The translations under genes were made by a program, and so were the position numbers. The notes below the pieces were generated by a model. That model ran no database searches. It was not told the DNA's origin and saw only the letters and a program-made list of their open reading frames with translations. This document shows positions 1 to 6,824 of a stretch of 43,814 bases of DNA, piece after piece. Source of the DNA: CAZZCN01 sp964652975 (GTDB taxonomy: Bacteria; Bacillota; Clostridia; Saccharofermentanales; UBA5734); NCBI GenBank assembly GCA_964652975.1, contig CAZZCN010000015.1:1-43814 (forward strand), in the 5' to 3' direction. The stretch's first letter is position 1. Each line of letters opens with the position of its first letter.

Positions 1-107
1 AGTCAAACGTCTTTTTTTATCTGCTGCTTTCATTTTCAACTGCTTGCAATTTGTAGGCAGTTGAGAACCTTTTTGTATAATCCGCTTTTTCATAACTGCC
101 ATCTGAT

Positions 108-152
108 AAAAAATGCGCCGGCAAATAATTATAAACTGCCAGCGCATTTTTT
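108..152. terminator. Bidirectional intrinsic terminator
   Basis: Two perfect 11-base arms, AAAAAATGCGC (108-118) and GCGCATTTTTT (142-152), with GGCA/TGCC pairing continuing inside the stem after one mismatch. On either strand the stem ends in a run of six T, so it can terminate transcription both ways. It lies about 135 bases past the stop codon of the minus-strand URO-D gene, and most likely ends that transcript. Confidence 0.8.
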
Positions 153-173
153 GCGATCTTATACCTATTGTTC

Positions 174-209
174 AGAACGAACATTGAATTTGTTTTCAAG
201 GTTCGTTCT
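174..209. repeat. Long hairpin next to the terminator
   Basis: AGAACGAAC (174-182) pairs perfectly with GTTCGTTCT (201-209). After one A/G mismatch the stem continues TTGAA/TTCAA around a six-base loop. No T-run follows on either strand, so it is not itself a classical terminator. It sits between the URO-D stop and the terminator at 108-152 and may protect the 3' end of the mRNA or be a remnant of a small mobile sequence. Confidence 0.6.
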
Positions 210-287
210 TATAGTAAACTTGTTTGTTTAATATGATTTCAGATGACAAGGCAATTTGCCAAAATCGGTTTGATACATAACTGAATG

Positions 288-1319
288 CTATGCAATCTGA
301 AGCTCTTCTCTGTCGTCATAAAACTCGTCGACAGCATCGAAAAATGCATCAATATTCTCCCATTTGGAGAGCGGAGGAACGTCGCAACCGGTTGAGATGA
401 CGTAATTCGGATAATCGCTGCACTCTTCAAGGAGTCCAAGAGTTGCTTCGCGTATGGATTCAGGGGTTCCGTTGCGCATCTGGCCGGCTGGGTCGATATT
501 GCCAAGAACCATTACATCCTGAGGTATGTGCTTTAACATCTCACTCATGCGTATAGCATTTCCGAAATGATATCCACATGCACCTATCTCAAGAATATGG
601 TCGATCATCTGAATAGTACCACCACCGCAGTTGTGGTAAATAACAATGAAATTTTCATCTTGAACCGCATCTACAATTCTTTTGACGTATTCGCAGGAGA
701 AATCCCTTGCCAGAGAAGGTGAAAGCAATCCTGCCAGAGGCTCTGCTATAACAACACCATTAGCACCGACATTTTTGTATGCTTTGCAATATTGAATTGA
801 AAACTCAGTTACCTTATCAAGTAAAAGCTTTACCATTTCAGGCTCATCATAGCAGTAAATCATAGCCTGGCTGACATCCATAAGGCGTCCGGCTAAAGAA
901 AAAGGTCCGATAACACCGGCTAAAACCGGTCTGTCTTCAATCAAATCTACTGCTTTGCGTATAGCATCAATATAAAGTCCTGTGCGGCCTGAGCCTACTT
1001 CTGGAACTTTAAGATTTTCTACTTCTTCCTGCGTTGCCACAATTCCACCGATAACGGTAGGCACCTCTACATCTGAAAACCTTATGTTGGATCCAAAGCA
1101 CTCCGCCTCGACAGACAGGTCCATCATGCTTAGTGCGGCTCCAGTATCTACACGGTCTGCTATCATTTTCATTCCTCTGGCTTGCTTCTCGCTGTCAGAA
1201 ATCAGGTCAATGACACTTATATCAAGCAGCTGGATAGATGGAAAAGATAAAACAGGCATCGCCTTTTTGCGTGGGTTGCTTATAACTTCCTTGCTCCATT
1301 CGAGCATATTTCTTTTCAT
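288..1319 (-). CDS. URO-D superfamily protein, corrinoid methyltransferase (MtaA/MtbA)-like
   Basis: This 343-residue protein belongs to the uroporphyrinogen decarboxylase superfamily, whose methyltransferase branch moves methyl groups between a corrinoid protein and a thiol such as coenzyme M. The start at 1319 has GGAGG eight to nine bases upstream; an open frame reaches 1379 but lacks such a site. The signature of the methyltransferase branch is visible: His-x-Cys-Gly (about residues 229-232) and a late Ser-x-Gly-Cys (Cys about 312), which in MtaA-type enzymes bind zinc. True haem-pathway HemE does not need these residues. No corrinoid protein or activase gene lies nearby, so the methyl donor and acceptor are unknown. 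It is separated from the sugar operon by the ATPase gene and ends at the terminator at 108-152, so it is probably a single-gene unit. Family assignment is firm; substrate is not. Confidence 0.8.
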   Translation of the reverse strand: MKRNMLEWSKEVISNPRKKAMPVLSFPSIQLLDISVIDLISDSEKQARGMKMIADRVDTGAALSMMDLSVEAECFGSNIRFSDVEVPTVIGGIVATQEEVENLKVPEVGSGRTGLYIDAIRKAVDLIEDRPVLAGVIGPFSLAGRLMDVSQAMIYCYDEPEMVKLLLDKVTEFSIQYCKAYKNVGANGVVIAEPLAGLLSPSLARDFSCEYVKRIVDAVQDENFIVIYHNCGGGTIQMIDHILEIGACGYHFGNAIRMSEMLKHIPQDVMVLGNIDPAGQMRNGTPESIREATLGLLEECSDYPNYVISTGCDVPPLSKWENIDAFFDAVDEFYDDREELQIA

Positions 1320-1717
1320 TGTTCGTCCCTCCAAATAATTTATATTGTTTAAGTAAAAATCGATAAAATGAAATAGCACGTTTTTCTAATTATTTAATCA
1401 TTTTGTGCACAAATGAAAAATAATTATTTGTACATGTTAACTAATATCATTTTATAACTCGCTTAAGGGAAAATATAGAACAATTATAAGAAAATTTGTA
1501 TTTTGTTACCTTTTTACAGATAAAATAGCATTATATTGCTTGTGCTTATTTGACACACAAGGATATTAACCGTCCAGATTCAAGTTTGAAATGCTAGAAT
1601 CAATGTAATCTCCCTGTTTTTTCATATCATATTCAAATAGTAAAGGCTATCGTACAATTCATTTTTTATATCGACTTGCAGGCTTTTTTGATTATATAAA
1701 TCATAACTCTACTCCTA
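1320..1717. other. Intergenic region, no gene seen
   Basis: About 400 bases of AT-rich sequence between the ATPase stop and the URO-D start. It should hold the promoter of the URO-D gene. A TATAAT on the minus strand at 1488-1483 has no recognisable -35 partner, so I do not call it. No open frame of interest, RNA gene or convincing hairpin-plus-T terminator for the ATPase transcript was found. Confidence 0.5.
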
Positions 1718-3112
1718 TTAATCTTTTTCAAGATTGAATCCTATCAATATAATGGATGAATCCGTTTTTTGGAGAGATTCGAGCTCTTTCGTAAAGCCTG
1801 TTTTTGAAAACATGATGTAATACACTTTTCTATTGTAGCTGATTATACTTCCTCTGCGCTTTAAAGTTTCCAATTCGCTCAAACCCATGTTCTCATTGCG
1901 CCATTTGCATTCTCCTATCAAAATTTCGTCCTTTGAAAATGCTACCAGATCAATCTCTTCCTGTTGTCTCGTTATGGGATTGTTTCCCCACCAGCTGCCT
2001 AAGGTTTCAAATACAAAAGGAAGTTCAAGCTTCCTGTTTTTTTCAGCCAAAAGTTCTTTTGCCATTATTTCAAAACTGTAACCCATATACTGGTCCAATA
2101 GGATTTTTACTTTTTTATCCCAAATATAGTCTGCCATCCCTGATTCTATTAATGAATTATTCTCAGGTATAAAGCGATACCAGAAGCGAAACATCAAATC
2201 ATTCAAGCGATAAAGATGTCCCTTTTGAGCATTATTCCCTATCGGTAGTTCCATCGATATGATATGCAAATTTTCCAGGGTACGCAAATATTTAACACAT
2301 TGCGCATTAACTATCCCTGTTTTTGTTGCAATTTCATTAAGTTTGCTTGATCCATCTGCAATCGCACCTAATATGCTATTGTAAAGCATTGGTTCGCGCA
2401 ATTCCTGCCTTAAAAGTCCCATTGTTTCTTCATATAGAAATCCATGCGGAGACAAAAACAACTCTTTTATGGCTTCCTCAATTGTAGCAAATGCAGAAAA
2501 TAACTCAAGATACAAGGGAATTCCGCCCACAATTCCATATGCTTTCAGCTTATCGGTTTCAGTGAAATCAGGGAAAAACTGAGAACTCTCTAAATAATTC
2601 AAGGGCTTGACTTTAATTTGCATCGTTCTTCTTCCATATAAAGGACTGTCATACCCGAGCACTTCTTTTTCCATAAAACTCACCGAAGAGCCGCATAGAA
2701 TCATCTTTATTTTTGAGTTTTTAAGATAATGGTCGATTCTATTTTGAATAACAGATGATATCGATGGGTCCGATGAAGCAAGATAAGGGTATTCGTCAAT
2801 TGTTAATATGAATTTTGCATCTCCGACATTTTGCTGAATATAATCCAGTATCTTGTCCCATGAATCAAACGTCGTCAAATACGTTTTGGCTGCTGGAAAT
2901 ATTTCCAAAACTGCTTGGCTCATTCTCTTCAATGCATCATTTTTACTTTCTTGATTGGCAACGAAAAATATTCCGTTCCTTTGGTTAATAAATTTTTTAA
3001 TAAGCGCCGTCTTTCCAACACGTCGTCTCCCATAAATTATGGCTAGTTCAAATTTGTTCGTTTCATACGCTTTTTCTAATGAATCCAGTTCGTTTTTTCT
3101 TCCTATAAACAT
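1718..3112 (-). CDS. AAA+ ATPase of the ATPase_2 / DUF234 family
   Basis: A 464-residue protein of the family once called archaeal-type ATPases, which is common and multi-copy in anaerobic bacteria and archaea but of unknown function. The N-terminus has the characteristic IGR-x-x-E box, then Walker A (GRRRVGKT, residues 28-35) and Walker B with ITIDEYPYL-like sequence near residue 105. A winged-helix-like middle follows. The C-terminal part carries a PD-(D/E)xK nuclease-like signature, Asp388 with Glu401-Cys-Lys403, as in DUF234 domains. Length is normal for the family. It is transcribed alone from a strong promoter (3216-3244) overlaid by 15-bp tandem repeats. Nothing ties it to the sugar genes. 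Roles in DNA processing or defence have been imagined for such proteins, but nothing here proves one. Confidence 0.85.
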   Translation of the reverse strand: MFIGRKNELDSLEKAYETNKFELAIIYGRRRVGKTALIKKFINQRNGIFFVANQESKNDALKRMSQAVLEIFPAAKTYLTTFDSWDKILDYIQQNVGDAKFILTIDEYPYLASSDPSISSVIQNRIDHYLKNSKIKMILCGSSVSFMEKEVLGYDSPLYGRRTMQIKVKPLNYLESSQFFPDFTETDKLKAYGIVGGIPLYLELFSAFATIEEAIKELFLSPHGFLYEETMGLLRQELREPMLYNSILGAIADGSSKLNEIATKTGIVNAQCVKYLRTLENLHIISMELPIGNNAQKGHLYRLNDLMFRFWYRFIPENNSLIESGMADYIWDKKVKILLDQYMGYSFEIMAKELLAEKNRKLELPFVFETLGSWWGNNPITRQQEEIDLVAFSKDEILIGECKWRNENMGLSELETLKRRGSIISYNRKVYYIMFSKTGFTKELESLQKTDSSIILIGFNLEKD

Positions 3113-3161
3113 CGATATTCACCTTTCAATCCTAAACAGATAAACTATCATAAAATATACC

Positions 3162-3219
3162 CGTAACTTATTAACTCGTAACTTATTAACTCGTAAGTTA
3201 TTAACTCGTAAGTTAATTA
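3162..3219. repeat. 15-bp tandem repeat array at the ATPase promoter
   Basis: Three full copies and one partial copy of a 15-base unit, CGTAACTTATTAACT with a C/G variant in the third and fourth copies (starts at 3162, 3177, 3192, 3207). Neighbouring AACTTA and TAAGTT elements also form inverted pairs. The array starts inside the -10 box of the ATPase promoter and covers the first ~50 transcribed bases, so it is well placed to bind a regulator or the ATPase itself. Confidence 0.85.
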
Positions 3220-3244
3220 TAATCACTATTATTTTACTTGTCAA
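3216..3244 (-). promoter_or_regulatory. Consensus SigA promoter of the ATPase gene
   Basis: On the minus strand TTGACA (3244-3239), a 17-base spacer and TATAAT (3221-3216) match the SigA consensus perfectly. Transcription would start near 3209, giving a leader of about 97 bases. The -10 box overlaps the last copy of the tandem repeat array. Confidence 0.8.
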
Positions 3245-3435
3245 TATGATTCAATGAACATTTGATATTTTGTTTTTAGGTCATTATATCTGTTGTATGG
3301 AACAAGATTTTTTTCTACCTTTTTGTGTCCACTTTTAGAATAGCATCAGTGTTCCCGAAGAGGTTTCTTTCGAAAATTACGTGCACTAGCGTAAGAGGAT
3401 GTTGGAATTGTCGTTGTAATAATTTCTATGCAAAA

Positions 3436-3463
3436 GATATTGTTTGAGTTTTCAAGCAATATC
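3436..3463 (-). terminator. Terminator of the long glycan operon
   Basis: A 12-base-pair stem with a four-base loop: GATATTG pairs with CAATATC and continues inward as TTTGA/TCAAG with one G-U pair. On the minus strand TTTT follows. It lies 6 bases beyond the stop codon of the last gene of the operon (3470-4429), which marks the operon end. Confidence 0.75.
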
Positions 3464-3469
3464 CTTTTT

Positions 3470-4429
3470 CTAAACATTTAAGTTCAAACGAACCTGATGA
3501 AGTGTTTCCAAAAAAGCGGTAGCAATATCCCCGTTTTTTTCAATTGGTATATCATAGGTGATACATATTTCATTATTCATTAAATTCCTTACTGTTTCCG
3601 TGACTCTATCGACTGAGTATTGCGGAATTTCACCCTGTCCCCAGTTTGTTCCAAGATAGGTCAGGATATGACTTTGTTTGTTGTTGGTCCATCTTCCGTT
3701 CCCAAAACGATACATATCATCATTTTGCTCACCTGCTAAATAATCATCAAACTCAGTAACCCTATGATTGGTTACACCGGTATTGTATGCAACTATGCTG
3801 TCAGGATTTCCCGACTTAAGGTATTCTGTTAACAGGCGCGTATCATGAATGCTTTCGTCGTAAAACCCATCAAGCCACCATCCAGCAATTTTTGAGCCAT
3901 AGTGTTTGGACCACCACCCAAGTGTTTTATACCATTCTTCAGCAATAATACTATCGTTTGGAACAGGCGTTCCGTATAATCCCGAATTATACTGCCATTC
4001 ATACATTGAAAGGACTTTCTTGTCTGAAGCCGCAGGATGAACAGGGGCATATAAAAGGACTTTTATATCTGATTGACGAGCTGTTAATTCATCAATTATT
4101 TCCATAGGCAAATCCCTGTTTGTTGTTCTTTTTTGTGTATCAATTTCCGTATTACTGTCTGGTTCAAAGATATATCCTGTCTTTTTATCAAAAAAACTAT
4201 TTGGAGCACAATAAAATCCCGAATTCTGTCCAATCGTAAATATCATATATTTTGCACCAGTATATAGAATTTTATCGACAAAACTATAAACATTAAAGGA
4301 TTCCACCTCATACTTCCACTGCAAAGGGTTGTATTCCGCTCCTAAACCCGCTTCCCCTGCTAAATAATGAAACATTATTCCGTAACCAGCCGTGCTCATC
4401 CAGTCGGTATTAGAATTTAAACTACTCAT
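3470..4429 (-). CDS. GH29-like TIM-barrel glycosidase (alpha-L-fucosidase-like)
   Basis: A 319-residue protein without a signal peptide, so cytosolic. It resembles the catalytic barrel of alpha-L-fucosidase-like GH29 relatives. An early segment reads D-x-x-x-x-GAKYMIFTIGQNSG-like, followed by FYCAPNS. A middle strand has GWWLDGFYD (near residues 182-190), whose Asp sits where GH29 has its nucleophile. At 319 residues it is shorter than full GH29 enzymes (about 430 or more) and lacks the C-terminal beta-sandwich. The start has TAGGAG eight bases upstream. It is the last gene of the operon, 70 bases after the URO-D-like gene and directly before the terminator. It may cleave a deoxy-sugar or another alpha-linked residue from imported fragments. 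Substrate is unproven and the family call is by pattern only. Confidence 0.6.
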   Translation of the reverse strand: MSSLNSNTDWMSTAGYGIMFHYLAGEAGLGAEYNPLQWKYEVESFNVYSFVDKILYTGAKYMIFTIGQNSGFYCAPNSFFDKKTGYIFEPDSNTEIDTQKRTTNRDLPMEIIDELTARQSDIKVLLYAPVHPAASDKKVLSMYEWQYNSGLYGTPVPNDSIIAEEWYKTLGWWSKHYGSKIAGWWLDGFYDESIHDTRLLTEYLKSGNPDSIVAYNTGVTNHRVTEFDDYLAGEQNDDMYRFGNGRWTNNKQSHILTYLGTNWGQGEIPQYSVDRVTETVRNLMNNEICITYDIPIEKNGDIATAFLETLHQVRLNLNV

Positions 4430-4499
4430 TCTTTATACTCCTATAATAGTTTTGTAGCTCAGAATATCTCTCAAAACTGAGCTTTTTTGATTTCCATAT

Positions 4500-5798
4500 T
4501 TAATATTCATTAACAACTTTCATAGCAATTTTTTCCCATTCAAAAAGGCGTTTTGGATCATAGCGAACGGTCGAAATATCCTTCAAAATTAGCTCTGTGC
4601 TACTGTTTTTTCCTGCTATATCCAAAAAGTCGGTTAAATCTTTCTCTGCTGTATATGCGTCAAAGCTATCAGTCGCCAAAACGGCAGGGTTTGGTTTTCT
4701 ACTCATTACAAAATCATTACTGATGCCATTTACAATCGTTTTAGTATCGCACCAAGGGCTTACAGATATTTTTCGCAAATTTTTTATTTTTCTTATAATG
4801 TGTAGTTTTTTGTCAAGCGGTTCACAGCAGCCGTAATAGGTTAGTCCAAAACGATTAAGCCATTTTAAGTCGTGTTCTATTGCAAATTCATAGTGCATAG
4901 AGGGGGATACGGTTGTAAAAATCTGTGCATTAGCGCAACCCCACATATCCTTTGCCAAAATGTTTTTTGAGTTGTAGTCATTGCTTGGCAATTCCTTTGT
5001 ATAGCCATAGCCCCCGCTTCCTATTCTTGTGTTGTTACAGTCAAGTGATAAGAGATTTTTTTCTTCAAACTGATCTAATTCGCACATCCAGGCACTAACC
5101 ATTTTTTCATAAATATCGTGAACCATTTGGGGACGATCAACTAAATCCATTATTGCTTCCTCAACACCCCACCACCTAATTAGAAAATCCCAAGGGGTAT
5201 ACCAAATGTGCGTTTGCCCGACCTTTTTAACATCAATAATATCACTAAATAACTCCTTCATTGCTCCAAATGAATATTCTGTTTGCTTTTCAAAGTGTGT
5301 GATTGTGGGCATTTTAATTTTTTCAATGTCGGATGGTTCACTGATTTGTATTTTAAAATGGCGTGAATATATATCGTTCGTGTCATCGGTTTTTACAATG
5401 TCAACATCCTCAACTAAGCCAAAATCACTGCCATATATAACTAATGGACATTCTATATACTCATTTACCACCATATCTGCCGGAAAATAATTCCACTGAA
5501 ATATGGTTTTCCTTAATCTGTCTTCTAAATCCCTTGCCCATTCATTTTGACATTTTAAGTTAAGCTCACCGTTTATGTTCATTTCATTCCAAGGCACTTC
5601 ATTTATCCATACCATAGGGCGAACAGCTTCTAAATCATTTAGCTTTTGCCAAAGAATTGCTTTTTCTTTATGAATAGTAAGTGCTGATATTTTAGCAATT
5701 TGCTCTCCTAAGCCCTTTAAGATTTCTTTATCTTTTTGGTTTAATATTATTTCCTTTTCCACGGGTATTGTGGGCTTGTGGCTCGGGTCGTGTAGCAT
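4500..5798 (-). CDS. Long URO-D-like protein with a GCCEP motif
   Basis: A 432-residue soluble protein of the uroporphyrinogen-decarboxylase-like superfamily (COG0407 type), longer than the usual 330-360 residues because of an extended N-terminus. Where methyltransferase relatives have His-x-Cys-Gly, this one has TYYGCCEPLDKK (about residues 315-326), and a second cysteine follows in SPWCD. It could therefore still bind a metal, with a different ligand set. Its ribosome binding site AAGGGAG lies in the last codons of the preceding gene (MKGE-stop), and the two genes are four bases apart, so their translation is very likely coupled and the proteins may act together. Placement deep in a glycan operon suggests a sugar-linked role, perhaps methyl transfer. 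That is inference; no close characterised relative is known to me. Confidence 0.65.
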   Translation of the reverse strand: MLHDPSHKPTIPVEKEIILNQKDKEILKGLGEQIAKISALTIHKEKAILWQKLNDLEAVRPMVWINEVPWNEMNINGELNLKCQNEWARDLEDRLRKTIFQWNYFPADMVVNEYIECPLVIYGSDFGLVEDVDIVKTDDTNDIYSRHFKIQISEPSDIEKIKMPTITHFEKQTEYSFGAMKELFSDIIDVKKVGQTHIWYTPWDFLIRWWGVEEAIMDLVDRPQMVHDIYEKMVSAWMCELDQFEEKNLLSLDCNNTRIGSGGYGYTKELPSNDYNSKNILAKDMWGCANAQIFTTVSPSMHYEFAIEHDLKWLNRFGLTYYGCCEPLDKKLHIIRKIKNLRKISVSPWCDTKTIVNGISNDFVMSRKPNPAVLATDSFDAYTAEKDLTDFLDIAGKNSSTELILKDISTVRYDPKRLFEWEKIAMKVVNEY

Positions 5799-5802
5799 AT
5801 AC

Positions 5803-6804
5803 TTATTCTCCCTTCATTAATGCTCTAACATTTTTTGGCGGAACATCAACCAAAATTGCCTCGTGAGATGGTGATATTATAAGTCCCGTGGGAAAAAGCT
5901 GTTCTAATTCTTTAACCTTTTCGGCAACATCATTTTTAGTGCCGTGAACCAACAAATGCTGTGCGTCCACTCCGCCACAAAAAGAAACTCTTTGTCCAAA
6001 TTCCTCCTTTAAGCTATATGGCTCCATTCCCTTTGCTAACGCTTGTATTGGATGAATAACATCGGCTCCGCATTCAATAAGGTCATTTATTATTGGTCTT
6101 ATCGCCCCACAAGAATGATGAATCACCTTTAAGCCATGGCTGTGTGCTTGGTCAATGAGTGCCTTTGTTCCTTTGAAAACAAATTTGCGCAAGTCTATAG
6201 GGTCACAAATTAAGCTCTCCTGAGTTCCAAAATCATTGCCTATTAGCACTAAGTCAAGCTTATCCTTGGTGGCTTCATAAAATATTTTATTTGCCTCTAA
6301 GTAAAACTCTGTAATTCGGTCTATGACCGCTTCAAAAAGCTCCGGGTCGGTTTTCATTCTTATTAGGGCTTCTTCCATACCAAATGCAGCACAGGCGTCC
6401 TGAAAATGAGCACACCAAATAACGCCCATCTTTGCATAGCCTTCCGGAACCTCATCAACGAGTTTTTTACACTCTTTAGAATCTATATATTTTGAAGGGT
6501 CTGGCCAATTAAAATCATTGATGTTGTCGTGCGAGGCAAAAAACCCCTCTCCTGTTAATGTATACTCATCACTCTGCTTCCAATTAAATGCCATATAGAT
6601 GGCGTTTGATGTGGGGCTGTGGTACGGCATTTCTAAATCCCAAATATCGTCATCAACTGATAGCTTTAAATCCCTGATATTGCTCACATTAAACTCTTTA
6701 AAAAGCTGTGGCAACGCTTCTTTCGTTGGAATTCCAAGCCATTTTGCAGGTCTGTCAACCTTTTGTCTTTCTATGGTTGCTAATACACGTTCTTTTTTTA
6801 TCAT
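5803..6804 (-). CDS. URO-D family protein, methyltransferase-like
   Basis: A 333-residue uroporphyrinogen decarboxylase family protein. It keeps His230-Ser-Cys232-Gly, the first half of the zinc site of corrinoid methyltransferases. The late cysteine is missing: the matching region reads SPSHEAILVDVPP (residues 311-323), with His314 as a possible replacement ligand. N-terminal ERVLATIERQKVDRP is the usual opening of the family. The start has AGGAGG at good spacing. It follows the GH95-like gene by 20 bases and is coupled to the second URO-D-like gene. HemE for haem synthesis is unlikely given the context and the HSCG motif. A role in removing or moving a methyl group from a sugar or related compound is a hypothesis. 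Confidence 0.75.
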   Translation of the reverse strand: MIKKERVLATIERQKVDRPAKWLGIPTKEALPQLFKEFNVSNIRDLKLSVDDDIWDLEMPYHSPTSNAIYMAFNWKQSDEYTLTGEGFFASHDNINDFNWPDPSKYIDSKECKKLVDEVPEGYAKMGVIWCAHFQDACAAFGMEEALIRMKTDPELFEAVIDRITEFYLEANKIFYEATKDKLDLVLIGNDFGTQESLICDPIDLRKFVFKGTKALIDQAHSHGLKVIHHSCGAIRPIINDLIECGADVIHPIQALAKGMEPYSLKEEFGQRVSFCGGVDAQHLLVHGTKNDVAEKVKELEQLFPTGLIISPSHEAILVDVPPKNVRALMKGE

Positions 6805-6824
6805 ACTGATTCCTCCTGCTAAAA

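Noticed and set aside
17..199. Minus-strand 60-codon open frame downstream of the URO-D gene
   Set aside because: Its start lies inside the hairpin at 174-209 and its middle is the terminator at 108-152; no ribosome binding site and no recognisable domain.
239..505. Minus-strand 88-codon frame overlapping the URO-D gene
   Set aside because: Overlaps the 3' part of the URO-D coding sequence in another frame, which is fully explained by that family's motifs.
3245..3430. Possible remnant of an insertion sequence end (GTGTCCACTTTTAGA near 3326)
   Set aside because: No transposase frame, no matching inverted repeat and no target duplication could be found in the flanks.
5803..6804. Assignment as haem-pathway HemE
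   Set aside because: HSCG motif, operon context with glycosidases, and a coupled URO-D-like neighbour argue for a different function; no other haem genes are present.
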